From a virus: a DNA stretch of 23,491 bases. A model generated the notes under the pieces. The model did no database searches, was not told the origin of the DNA, and saw nothing but the letters and a program-made list of their open reading frames with translations. Of this stretch, positions 4,528 through 12,265 are shown piece by piece. The position numbers and the translations under genes were made by a program. Location: the IMG/VR virus record IMGVR_UViG_3300046000_002281, positions 1 to 23,491 of that record. One strand, 5' to 3'. Position 1 is the first letter of the stretch. Every line of letters starts with the position of its first letter.

Positions 4528-7062
4528 ATGGCTACCAAAGACATGAACGACCAAGACGACACGATGGAAGAGCAGATCGGCGAGATGATGCCAGTCGATG
4601 ATGATGAAGAAGAGGGCGATGTCGAGGACACCGAAGATGGCGGTGCAATCGTCAAGCTATCGAATAAGCCACTCCCCGGCGACAGTGAGTTCTACGCCAA
4701 TCTGGCGGAAGACTTGCCCGAGGGTGAGCTCGCTGCGATTGGTAGCGCACTCTGTGACCTAGTCGAGCGAGACAAGGAAGCCCGCAAGCGCCGGGACGAA
4801 CAGTACGAAGAAGGTATCCGCCGCACTGGTCTAGGCGATGACGCTCCCGGCGGCGCAGCGTTCACCGGGGCGAGCAAGGTAGTTCACCCAATGCTGACCG
4901 AAGCATGCGTGGACTTCTCGTCACGGGTCATGAAGGAGATCATGCCCCCCGGCGGGCCAGCCCGTCAGAACGTTGTGGGTGAGCTGACCGAGGCCAAGTT
5001 CAAGAAGGCTGAGCGGCTGTCGAAGTTCCTGAACTGGCAGACCACCAAGCAGATGCCTGAGTTCAGGTCAGAGCTCGAGCAGATGGCAACACAGATGCCG
5101 CTCGGCGGCGTTCAGTACATGAAGCTGACGTGGGACTCACGGCGCAAGAAGCCTTGCCCACAGTTCATCTCGGTAGATGACATCTATCTGCCGTTCTCGG
5201 CCACCAACTTCTATACGGCTGACCGCAAGACCCATGTCCAGTATGTCACCAAGCTAGAGTACGACCGCAGGGTTCGGTCTGGCATGTACCGCGACATCGT
5301 CTTGGTAGCCAACCCATCAACCCCAGAGGTATCGAAGTCTGAGCGGGCCAACGACAAGATCGAGGGACGTGATGCGGACGCATACAACACGGACGGACTC
5401 AGGACGATCTACGAGATCAATGCCTTCTATGACATCGAGGACGATACCGAGGGAACTGCACCGTACATCATCTCGATAGACAAGCAGACTCAGACAGTGC
5501 TCTCGATCTACCGCAACTGGGAAGAGGACGACGAGCTCATGGAAGAGCTGGTCTGGATCATTGAGTTCCCATTCGTTCCATGGCGTGGCGCTTATCCTAT
5601 TGGCCTGACGCATATGATTGGCGGGTTGTCAGCTGCTGCTACTGGCGCATTGAGGGCGCTGCTTGACTCGGCTCACATCAACAACTTCCCCGGCATGCTG
5701 AAGCTCAAGGGCGGAGCTGGCGGTCAGTCAGACCGTATCGACCCGACCGAAGTGCTCGAGATCGAGGGATCATTCAGTCAGGACGATATCCGCAAGGTTA
5801 TGATGCCGCTCCCGTTCAATCCACCATCACAGGTTCTGTACAGCCTGCTGGGTTATCTGGTTGACGCAGGCAAGGGCGTGGTCAGAACCACCTTTGAGGA
5901 TCTGTCAGACAATAGCGCCAATGTCCCGGTCGGAACAACGATGGCTCGGATCGAGCAGGGCATGATTGTATTCAGTTCGATACACGCTCGGGTTCATGAT
6001 GCCATGGCTCGCGTGTTACAAGTTCTGTTTAGAATCAACAAGTTCTACATGGAAGAGAAGGAGATTTATGATGATACAGGTTCGCTGCTGGTTTACAGGA
6101 AAGACTTTGAGGGCCCGATGGATGTTATCCCGGTTTCTGACCCGAATATCTACAGCGATGCTCAGCGTTTCGCGCAGATTCAGGCGGTAGTTCAGCGGGC
6201 TGATGCACATCCAGAGCTGTACAACGCTAGGAAGATCGAGGAGCTGCTGCTCAAACAGCTGAAGGTTCCAGAGGGCGATTCGTTATTGAACCCAGTGCCA
6301 GAGGTTGCCGAGATGAATGCGGTGAACGAGAACCTCGCTGCGACCATGAGCAGGCCGATTGCCGCCTACCCTGACCAAGAGCATCTGGCCCATCTGCAGG
6401 TTCACTTAGACTTCCTGACCAGTCCAGTACTTGGATCTAGCCGGGTGGCCGCACCGACCGCAGTGCCTATATTGCTCGAGCACATCAGGGAGCACATGGT
6501 TCTGTGGTATGTCACTCGTATGGTGGACGTTGCATCCGAGGCCGCAGGCCAACCCATTGAAAAGCTTCAGGTAAAGGCGACAGAAGAAGAGAAGAAGGCA
6601 TTCGACAGGGTGATGGCAGCTGCGAGCCAGTCTGTTATTGGTGAGATCAACGACTCCCTGAAGGGAATACCTGACATCATCAACAAGGCAATCGAGACCC
6701 TTCAGTCATTGTCGCCGCCTCAGACAGATCCAGCTATCGACACAGCTCAGAAGGAAGTTGACAGGAAGGCTGCAGCAGATCAGGTTAAGGCTGCTGCTGA
6801 TCAGGCCAAGATGGCTATGGATCAAGAGACGACCAAGGTTGAGCTACAACAGAAGGTCATGCAGCTGCAGGCTGAGCTGGATAAAGAGAAGTTACGTCAA
6901 GATCGTGAAGACCATAGACAGGAAGTAGAGTTACAATCACGCATGAGAATGAACGCAGAAGACAACAACACCGCCAAGCAGTTGGCAGCTCTCGAGGTCG
7001 AGAGTGGCGAGAAGATCGGTTATTCAACTGGCACTGGCATCAATCCAAATCCACTACCTTAA
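4528..7062 (+). CDS. Portal protein (large, P22-like type)
   Basis: It encodes 844 residues, starting after GGGGATCAA. The portal is the dodecameric head-vertex channel for DNA entry and the docking point for the terminase and connector. An acidic N-terminus (residues 10-38) precedes the conserved 'SKVVHPMLTEACVDFSSRVM' region (116-135) and 'MPPGGPAR', typical of large portals of short-tailed phages. The core continues through 'WRGAYPIGLTHMIGGLSAAA' to about residue 620. The C-terminal about 110 residues (from DTAQKEVDRKAAADQ) are Gln/Lys/Glu-rich and likely a long coiled coil, comparable to the barrel helix of P22-type portals. Position after terL supports the call. The first half is richer in G+C than the C-terminal part. 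Confidence 0.9.
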   Translation: MATKDMNDQDDTMEEQIGEMMPVDDDEEEGDVEDTEDGGAIVKLSNKPLPGDSEFYANLAEDLPEGELAAIGSALCDLVERDKEARKRRDEQYEEGIRRTGLGDDAPGGAAFTGASKVVHPMLTEACVDFSSRVMKEIMPPGGPARQNVVGELTEAKFKKAERLSKFLNWQTTKQMPEFRSELEQMATQMPLGGVQYMKLTWDSRRKKPCPQFISVDDIYLPFSATNFYTADRKTHVQYVTKLEYDRRVRSGMYRDIVLVANPSTPEVSKSERANDKIEGRDADAYNTDGLRTIYEINAFYDIEDDTEGTAPYIISIDKQTQTVLSIYRNWEEDDELMEELVWIIEFPFVPWRGAYPIGLTHMIGGLSAAATGALRALLDSAHINNFPGMLKLKGGAGGQSDRIDPTEVLEIEGSFSQDDIRKVMMPLPFNPPSQVLYSLLGYLVDAGKGVVRTTFEDLSDNSANVPVGTTMARIEQGMIVFSSIHARVHDAMARVLQVLFRINKFYMEEKEIYDDTGSLLVYRKDFEGPMDVIPVSDPNIYSDAQRFAQIQAVVQRADAHPELYNARKIEELLLKQLKVPEGDSLLNPVPEVAEMNAVNENLAATMSRPIAAYPDQEHLAHLQVHLDFLTSPVLGSSRVAAPTAVPILLEHIREHMVLWYVTRMVDVASEAAGQPIEKLQVKATEEEKKAFDRVMAAASQSVIGEINDSLKGIPDIINKAIETLQSLSPPQTDPAIDTAQKEVDRKAAADQVKAAADQAKMAMDQETTKVELQQKVMQLQAELDKEKLRQDREDHRQEVELQSRMRMNAEDNNTAKQLAALEVESGEKIGYSTGTGINPNPLP

Positions 7063-7073
7063 AGGAGATAAAC

Positions 7074-7259
7074 ATGGAAGCAATAAGTCTGCACAAACTA
7101 ATGGCAATGGGCAAAGGGTATCCAACATCACTCGGCAGCGGCAAAGATCCATCGCCAACCCCAGCACAACCTTCAGGCAAGGCAACGATGAAGCCTAAGA
7201 TGAAGGTAACGACAACGCCAATGCCATCAAGCCGTACCGAGGGTCGCGTTAGTAAATGA
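7074..7259 (+). CDS. Small Pro/Ser/Lys-rich protein of unknown function
   Basis: It encodes 61 residues with a strong ribosome-binding site (AAAGGAGATAAAC) 11 bases after the portal stop. The sequence is low in hydrophobics and rich in Pro, Ser, Thr, Gly and Lys (PSPTPAQPSGKATMKPKMKV), which suggests a disordered basic peptide. Similar short disordered peptides are often found between portal and scaffold genes of aquatic phages, but no role is known to me. It overlaps the next gene by 4 bases (ATGA). Confidence 0.6.
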   Translation: MEAISLHKLMAMGKGYPTSLGSGKDPSPTPAQPSGKATMKPKMKVTTTPMPSSRTEGRVSK

Positions 7260-7447
7260 TTGCAAGGATAATCTTCCTGATCAAAGAGGAGCAAAATCGG
7301 ATCGCTCATGATTCGATGAAGTTCTCCTCTGATGGGAAGCAAATAGATTTTGAGTATGGCAAGAAGGTCGGCTTCTATGCTGGCCTAGAAACCGCCCTGC
7401 TCAAGATAGAGAAGGTCTTAAATGACCAAGACAAGAGAGAACTTTAA
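7256..7447 (+). CDS. Small helical protein of unknown function
   Basis: It encodes 63 residues (MIARIIFLIKEEQNRIAHDS...). The start overlaps the preceding stop. Residues 1-20 form a helix with a hydrophobic beginning, followed by a short acidic/basic loop (FSSDGKQIDFEYGKK) and a second amphipathic helix (FYAGLETALLKIEKVLND). It could be a small helical hairpin. It is followed after 23 bases by the GroES-like gene with a strong AGGAGGT site. No family recognised. Confidence 0.6.
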   Translation: MIARIIFLIKEEQNRIAHDSMKFSSDGKQIDFEYGKKVGFYAGLETALLKIEKVLNDQDKREL

Positions 7448-7470
7448 CCATCAGCATAGGAGGTAGGCAT

Positions 7471-7890
7471 ATGCTACTCGAAACACCAATAGACTTATCA
7501 CACGCCACGGCGGACGAATCATTCCCAGAAGTTGATCCGGGCATTTTGCCGCTCGGATCTCGCATAATGGTTCAGATTCGCAGGGCAAGAGCTCAGACCA
7601 AGTCTGGTATCTTCATTCCCGAAGATGTTCGCAAGACAGAAGCGAGCAACACTCAGGTATCGAAGGTGATCGGAGTTGGATCACTGGCGTTTAAGAATCG
7701 CAACACGATGGAACTGTGGCCTGAAGGGGCTTGGTGTCAGATCGGCGATTATGTTAGGACACCGAAGTATGGCGGTGACCGATGGACTGTAAGGTTTGGC
7801 GAAGAAGAGATCGAGTTTGTTATTTACAATGATCTGGACGTTATCGGCAAAATTACGGGAGACCCCACGAAGATTCGTGCGTTTATCTAA
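7471..7890 (+). CDS. GroES-like co-chaperonin
   Basis: This 139-residue protein has the GroES fold pattern: 'LPLGSRIMVQIRRA' (residues 26-39), a mobile-loop-like segment TKSGIFIPE (43-51) in which I47-F48-I49 take the place of the GroES Ile-Val-Leu anchor that binds GroEL, then 'VSKVIGVGS', 'IGDYVRTPKYGGDRW' and a final strand 'NDLDVIGKI'. GroES is about 97 residues; the extra N-terminal 25 residues are unique to this protein. T4 gp31 shows that a phage co-chaperonin can replace GroES so that GroEL folds the capsid protein. The gene precedes the scaffold and capsid genes, consistent with that. Ribosome-binding site AGGAGGTAGGCAT is very strong. Confidence 0.8.
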   Translation: MLLETPIDLSHATADESFPEVDPGILPLGSRIMVQIRRARAQTKSGIFIPEDVRKTEASNTQVSKVIGVGSLAFKNRNTMELWPEGAWCQIGDYVRTPKYGGDRWTVRFGEEEIEFVIYNDLDVIGKITGDPTKIRAFI

Positions 7891-7909
7891 TAGCTGAAAG
7901 GAGCTTATT

Positions 7910-8818
7910 ATGGCGAGCAATGAAGAAGTATTGAGTGATGATGACGAGAAGGCTGGCACTGAGGTAGAGGGCGAGGAGTATGTAGCAGTTGACACCAAGC
8001 TTGATAGTGCCGATGATGACGATGACGGAGACGCACGACTCACCGAAGAGGGTGATGACCGGGACGGGATCAGGAAGCGTAGACGTGAGGAGAAGACCGA
8101 GCGAGCTCACCGCCGAAAGGCAGCAATAGAGCGCGACAAGGCCGAGATGCAGCTCCTCCGCAAGCAGAATGAGGAGCTCTCAACCCGACTCAGCAGTGTC
8201 GAGAAGCGATCCAGCAGTACAGAATACTTTGCAATGGACAAGCGGTTCAGGGAGTCTGTTGAAGAGGTCAAGGCGGCTGAGCATATCATCGCTCGGGCAG
8301 TTGAGATGGGTAATGGCGAGGATGTTGCTAGGGCGATGCGGATTCGTGATGATGCGATATCCACAGCAAGGCAGCTTGATGTAGCTAGGAATGCCATTAG
8401 TCGCAAGGCTAATGAGCCCACTCCGACATTCCAGCAGCCGCCACCCGCACAACTGGCGCAGGATTGGGTTAAACTTAACCCATGGTATGATCCTGCTTCT
8501 GGTGATACCAAGTCGCAGATGGCCTTGGAGATTGATAAGGAGTTATCTGGCGAGGGTTACAACCCGCAGTCGCTAGACTACTGGCAAGAATTAGATAAAC
8601 GAATAGCCGAACTTAATGTAGAATCAAAAGGTGCACGGCGCGGGCCACCGATGGGATCAGGTAGGGAACATGTCCCAAGGAGTTCACGCAATGAAGTATA
8701 TGTTTCACCAGAACGTAAACAGGCTATGGTTGACGCTGGTGTATGGGATGATCCGGCTTCGCGGCAACGCTATTTGAAGCAATACGCGAAGTGGGACAAA
8801 AATAATGCAACTCGCTGA
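7910..8818 (+). CDS. Putative capsid scaffolding protein
   Basis: It encodes 302 residues behind GAAAGGAGC. An acidic N-terminal part (residues 1-55, runs of Asp/Glu) leads into a strongly charged helix (RKRRREEKTERAHRRKAAIE and onward to about 115) typical of scaffolding coiled coils, then a helical middle, a Pro/Gln linker (about 172-180) and a C-terminal region with 'YVSPERKQAMVDAGVWDDPA' and a basic end (RYLKQYAKWDKNNATR). Scaffold proteins often end with a basic capsid-binding segment. Position between portal and capsid genes supports it. Sequence identity to known scaffolds cannot be judged here, so this rests on composition and location. It overlaps the next reading frame's upstream ATG but not its preferred start. 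Confidence 0.65.
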   Translation: MASNEEVLSDDDEKAGTEVEGEEYVAVDTKLDSADDDDDGDARLTEEGDDRDGIRKRRREEKTERAHRRKAAIERDKAEMQLLRKQNEELSTRLSSVEKRSSSTEYFAMDKRFRESVEEVKAAEHIIARAVEMGNGEDVARAMRIRDDAISTARQLDVARNAISRKANEPTPTFQQPPPAQLAQDWVKLNPWYDPASGDTKSQMALEIDKELSGEGYNPQSLDYWQELDKRIAELNVESKGARRGPPMGSGREHVPRSSRNEVYVSPERKQAMVDAGVWDDPASRQRYLKQYAKWDKNNATR

Positions 8819-8837
8819 AAATAAAGGAGTGAGTACT

Positions 8838-9371
8838 ATGAGTAGTGATGAGAGACTAAAAAAAGCAGCGGATCCAGCACGTCAGTCTAGGGCGGAACTA
8901 AGTCGTTCGGCCAAAGAATCTCGTGAGTTATCCGATGATGATCGCATTGAAATGTTCAGGCAGCAGTTTTTTCAAAGCGCACTGCCTGATCTGCCGAAGA
9001 TACCTGATTATCACACCTGTTGGCTAACAACCACCAATCCCCGTGATACAGTCCACGCTCGTATGAGGTTAGGATACGAGCAAGTAAAGCCTAGTGATGT
9101 ACCGGGCTGGGACTACGCAACCGTTAAGACGGGCGAGTATGCTGGAATGATTGGCGTGAACGAGATGTTAGCATTTAAGATTCCTATGCGTTTGTACAAC
9201 ACATACATGGAAGAGGCTCACTTCAATGCGCCATTGCGCGAAGATGAGAAGCTTCAATCTATGGTTGACCAAATATCAGACGGGATTCAACGTTCAGGTG
9301 GACGAGTAATTGAAGGTGACGGTATGCAAGCCCTGCGCGAAGCTCCCGGCAAAGCAGTATTTTCTGACTAG
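8838..9371 (+). CDS. Head-region protein of unknown function
   Basis: It encodes 177 residues. The ATG at 8838 is chosen because AAGGAG lies 8 bases before it; an in-frame ATG at 8805 would overlap the scaffold gene. The N-terminal part is charged and helical (residues 1-45). The centre has 'IPDYHTCWLTTTNPRDTVHA' and 'RLGYEQVKPSDVPGWDYATV', followed by 'GMIGVNEMLAFKIPMRLYN'. The mix resembles small conserved proteins located between scaffold and decoration or capsid genes in uncultured phage genomes, whose role is unknown to me. It may assist head assembly. Confidence 0.65.
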   Translation: MSSDERLKKAADPARQSRAELSRSAKESRELSDDDRIEMFRQQFFQSALPDLPKIPDYHTCWLTTTNPRDTVHARMRLGYEQVKPSDVPGWDYATVKTGEYAGMIGVNEMLAFKIPMRLYNTYMEEAHFNAPLREDEKLQSMVDQISDGIQRSGGRVIEGDGMQALREAPGKAVFSD

Positions 9372-9407
9372 CTGGGCTTTTCCGACCTTTAAAAAGAGGA
9401 TTGTTAT

Positions 9408-9959
9408 ATGTCAAGTACAAGCGCACCATTTGGACTACGTCCAGCGTACCACTCAAGCGGGTTCGTTCGTCCGCAGGCATTGACCATGACTGATAATTAC
9501 ACCAGCACCATTCTGCAATATCAGCCAGTCAAGCTTGTAGCCGGACAAGTCGTTCCAGCAGGAGCATCAGACGCACTCATCGGAACATTCATGGGTGTTG
9601 AGTTCACAGATTCTGACGGTCGTCGTCGCGTATCCAATAAATGGGTAGCGAACAACGTTGGAACCAACATTGTTGCATATGTGACTTCTGATTCGATGAT
9701 TGTTTATGAAATCCAAACAGACGCAACCATTGCTGTTAGCAACATTGGTGAGCAGTTTGACTTTGCCGCAGTCACTTCAGGCTCGACCACCACTGGTCTG
9801 AGCACAGCGACTCTTGGCGTGTCAACCACGACCACCAACGCACCAATGAGAGTTATCGGAATCACCCCCGGCCCAGATAATGCATGGGGTGATACATATG
9901 TAATCGTTCAGGTTGAGCTGTCGAAACACCAGAACGTTGCTACAATTGCTGCTTATTAA
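9408..9959 (+). CDS. Putative head decoration or minor capsid protein
   Basis: It encodes 183 residues: MSSTSAPFGLRPAYHSSGFV at the start. The 'APFGLRPAYHxSG' opening and a following beta-rich, Thr/Ser-rich body (VSNIGEQFDFAAVTSGSTTT) resemble a family of phage head proteins placed just upstream of the major capsid gene. Decoration proteins bind the outside of the capsid lattice. It has a good ribosome-binding site (AAAAAGAGGA). The function is inferred from position, length and composition. Confidence 0.55.
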   Translation: MSSTSAPFGLRPAYHSSGFVRPQALTMTDNYTSTILQYQPVKLVAGQVVPAGASDALIGTFMGVEFTDSDGRRRVSNKWVANNVGTNIVAYVTSDSMIVYEIQTDATIAVSNIGEQFDFAAVTSGSTTTGLSTATLGVSTTTTNAPMRVIGITPGPDNAWGDTYVIVQVELSKHQNVATIAAY

Positions 9960-9972
9960 GGAGGGATAGAAC

Positions 9973-10890
9973 ATGGCAGTCCCAATGCGAAGTACAGACT
10001 TTAGATCGATTGTTGAGCCGATTCTAAATGAAGAGTTTGATGGCATATATGACCAACGTGCTGACGAATGGAAGCAAGTATTCACCGAGCGCAAGGGTAT
10101 CCCACGCAACTACCATGAAGAACCAGTTCTTTATGGCTTTGGCGCGGCTCCTGAGTTGCCCGATGGCATGCCTGTCACATATCAGGCTGGTGGAGTTCTG
10201 TTCAATGCTCGTTACGTCTACAAGGTCTACGGTCTGGCATTTGCCCTGACCAAAGTTCTGGTTGAGGATGGCGATCATATCTCTATCGGTCAGACCTACG
10301 CCAAGCACTTGGCTCAGTCATTGATTGAAACCAAAGAAACATTGTGCGCTAACATCTTGAACCGCTCATTCACTGGCGGTGCATATGTAGGTGGCGATGG
10401 CGTTGCACTAGTAAGTGCTTCGCACCCGATAGCAAGCGGCACGTTCAGCAATGTGCTGGCAACCCCTGCAGCTCTGTCACAAACCTCGTTGGAACAGATG
10501 TTGATTCAGATCCGCAACGCAGTTGACAACAACGGCAAACGGATTCGTCTGACCCCTGAGTGTTTGGTTGTTAGCCCTTCAAACGTGTTCCAAGCTGAAG
10601 TCCTGTTGAAGTCTGTTCTGCGGGCTGGTAACGCAAACAACGACATCAACCCGATCAAGTCAATGGGCATGTTGTCTGGCGGACAAGCTAACCTGTCTCG
10701 TCTGACCTCTACCACTGCTTGGTGGGTGAAGACAGATGCACAAGTTGGCCTGCAGCTGATGATGCGCCGTAGCCTTGAGAAGAGCATGGAAGGAGACTTT
10801 GAAACAGACTCCATGCGCTACAAGGCAACTGAGCGTTATATTCCGGGTTGGACTGATCCCCGTACCGTTTACGGTACAGCGGGTCTTTAA
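9973..10890 (+). CDS. Major capsid protein
   Basis: This 305-residue protein is preceded by AAGGAGGGATAGAAC. Conserved features of an HK97-fold major capsid protein of the Mu gpT-like kind include 'KHLAQSLIETKETLCANILN' (residues 111-130), GGDGVALVSASHP (140-152) with following 'GTFSNVL', 'RIRLTPECLVVSP' (180-192, putative spine/P-domain region), and the C-terminal 'YKATERYIPGWTDPRTVYG'. It forms the icosahedral shell. Gene order scaffold, decoration, capsid fits. Followed by a hairpin at 10899-10920, which could reduce read-through or protect the transcript so that capsid protein is made in excess. Confidence 0.85.
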   Translation: MAVPMRSTDFRSIVEPILNEEFDGIYDQRADEWKQVFTERKGIPRNYHEEPVLYGFGAAPELPDGMPVTYQAGGVLFNARYVYKVYGLAFALTKVLVEDGDHISIGQTYAKHLAQSLIETKETLCANILNRSFTGGAYVGGDGVALVSASHPIASGTFSNVLATPAALSQTSLEQMLIQIRNAVDNNGKRIRLTPECLVVSPSNVFQAEVLLKSVLRAGNANNDINPIKSMGMLSGGQANLSRLTSTTAWWVKTDAQVGLQLMMRRSLEKSMEGDFETDSMRYKATERYIPGWTDPRTVYGTAGL

Positions 10891-10898
10891 TCTAACTT

Positions 10899-10920
10899 GC
10901 CGAGGGCGAAAGCTCTCGGC
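10899..10920 (+). terminator. Stem-loop after the capsid gene (weak terminator or stabiliser)
   Basis: GCCGAGGGC pairs with GCTCTCGGC (9 bp, one G-U) around a GAAA tetraloop, a GNRA type of high stability. It begins 8 bases after the capsid stop. No U-tract follows (TCCTAC), so it is either an inefficient terminator or a 3' mRNA stabiliser. Confidence 0.45.
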
Positions 10921-10940
10921 TCCTACAAAGGAGAAGGAAT

Positions 10941-11396
10941 ATGGCTGGCTTAGCAACGACTTACATTGGCTCTACGCTGATGACAGGTTCTGGAACGCTT
11001 ACCCAAAGCACTGATGGCGGCTATGTTGTAGTATCTCAAGTTGTCCCAGTAACAAGCTTGGCAACTGGCTTGCCCTCTACTGGTACACTGACACTTCCAT
11101 CTGGATCACAAATTATCGATGTCTATATCGATAAGACCGTGCTTCAGGTTGAAGGTGCTGGTACTGCTACGACATTGCCATGTACCGTTGGTACTGCGGC
11201 AGGCGGAGCTCAATACATACCGTCAGTTGATATGTGGACTACTGTTCGTTCAACAGGAGTTCCTACCGTAGCAACGTTGTTGGCGATGTCTAACATTGGT
11301 ACAAACACAGTCGTGTATTGCACGATTGACCCCAATGGAACCATCCTGACCACGCAAGCTGTGATAAATTTCACTGTGGTGTACGCTCAGAAATAA
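10941..11396 (+). CDS. Structural-type protein of unknown function
   Basis: It encodes 151 residues with AAAGGAGAAGGAAT in front. The sequence is rich in Thr, Gly, Ser and Val with few charged residues (TGTLTLPSGSQIIDVYIDKT), fitting a beta-sandwich virion protein. Several phage genomes place such small beta proteins after the capsid gene as head-decoration or fibre components. No enzyme motif. A G-rich terminator follows 5 bases after its stop. Confidence 0.55.
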   Translation: MAGLATTYIGSTLMTGSGTLTQSTDGGYVVVSQVVPVTSLATGLPSTGTLTLPSGSQIIDVYIDKTVLQVEGAGTATTLPCTVGTAAGGAQYIPSVDMWTTVRSTGVPTVATLLAMSNIGTNTVVYCTIDPNGTILTTQAVINFTVVYAQK

Positions 11397-11401
11397 TAAT
11401 T

Positions 11402-11428
11402 GGGGGGGGGGCAACTCCCCCTCTTTTT
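11402..11428 (+). terminator. Rho-independent terminator with 10-G run
   Basis: Ten consecutive G (11402-11411), a short loop CAACT, CCCCC (11417-11421) and then TCTTTTT. This gives a 5-bp all-GC stem plus a U-rich tract. The next gene's AGGAG begins right after it, so read-through is likely to be partial. The long G run could also be a hot spot for sequencing or replication slippage. Confidence 0.65.
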
Positions 11429-11439
11429 AGGAGATCGAA

Positions 11440-11784
11440 ATGGCAGTTACATTAGCATCTGCTGTAACAACAACAATTGTATCTGGGGCCCCTTTTGTGG
11501 GGAACACTTGGAGGATAACAACTGCTCCTCCGCAGTATGGAAAGCGCACCTTTCAAATTGTTGGATCTACATCTGCCTCAACTGGTACTGCAACAGCTAA
11601 AATTCAGGTATCAAATGATTCATCGAATTGGATTGATTTAGCGATAATGACGCTACCACTTGGCACTGCTGTAACATCAGACGGATTCGCTACAGATGCT
11701 GTATGGGAGAATGTCAGAGTATATATCGACACTGCAGGGGTAACCGGGACTGACGGCTCTGTTTCTGTTTACATGGGGGTATAA
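11440..11784 (+). CDS. Small structural-type protein (beta-rich)
   Basis: It encodes 114 residues behind TTAGGAGATCG. It contains a discoidin/'Ig-like' shaped pattern 'KIQVSNDSSNWIDLAIMT' (residues about 54-71), reminiscent of 'xxSxDGxxWxxLA' found in carbohydrate-binding beta-sandwiches, and ends 'DGSVSVYMGV'. Such modules are common in phage head fibres and decoration proteins. The function is inferred only from this pattern. Its stop is one base before the next ATG. Confidence 0.5.
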   Translation: MAVTLASAVTTTIVSGAPFVGNTWRITTAPPQYGKRTFQIVGSTSASTGTATAKIQVSNDSSNWIDLAIMTLPLGTAVTSDGFATDAVWENVRVYIDTAGVTGTDGSVSVYMGV

Positions 11785-11785
11785 A

Positions 11786-12256
11786 ATGGGAGTTATCGTA
11801 AACCCAATTTTGAGTGGCTCTCCTCAAGATTCTGATCATACTGCAGCAACCATTTCTAAGATAATGGTATCTGGCGACACTATATTTACAATTTTTGGTG
11901 ATGTCCAGATTACAAGTCTTGTGTCTGAGTGCCAGACGGCGAACGGAGCAACTGCATCAAGTTTGCAATTCAGCTCAACCACTGCTCTCGGATCAACGTT
12001 AGCACTTTCCAATGCCTCTACCAGCTTGGCTAATGTCGCTGCTGGGTACTCTGTTGCTATAGCGGCTGCATCTTCATTGGCAGAGGCTCCAATTCAGAGT
12101 GCATCTGGAATAATGCTAAACACAGCATCTCGTGGCGTTAGGCTTCCGACAGGGGTTTTAAAGATAGTGATTGGAGTTGGGTCAACTACTGGAACATGGA
12201 GACACTTTGTTAGATATGAGCCTTTGTTGACAGGTTCTTACATAATAGCTGCATAA
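11786..12256 (+). CDS. Small structural-type protein of unknown function
   Basis: It encodes 156 residues (MGVIVNPILSGSPQDSDHTA...), starting one base after the previous stop with GGGGGTATAAA in front. It is Ala/Ser/Thr-rich with few charges, and contains alternating hydrophobic and small residues indicating beta strands (TIFTIFGDVQITSLVSECQT; IVIGVGSTTGTWRHFVRYEP). It sits among fibre-like genes, so a virion role is likely. No specific family is recognised. Confidence 0.5.
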   Translation: MGVIVNPILSGSPQDSDHTAATISKIMVSGDTIFTIFGDVQITSLVSECQTANGATASSLQFSSTTALGSTLALSNASTSLANVAAGYSVAIAAASSLAEAPIQSASGIMLNTASRGVRLPTGVLKIVIGVGSTTGTWRHFVRYEPLLTGSYIIAA

Positions 12257-12265
12257 GGATCTGAT

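Noticed and set aside
7004-7198. Plus-strand frame of 64 codons
   Set aside because: It overlaps the portal's 3' end and the gene at 7074, which alone has the strong AAAGGAG site.
11400-11600. Frame starting at the terminator
   Set aside because: It would be translated through the G-run hairpin and overlaps the gene at 11440 in another frame; no ribosome-binding site.
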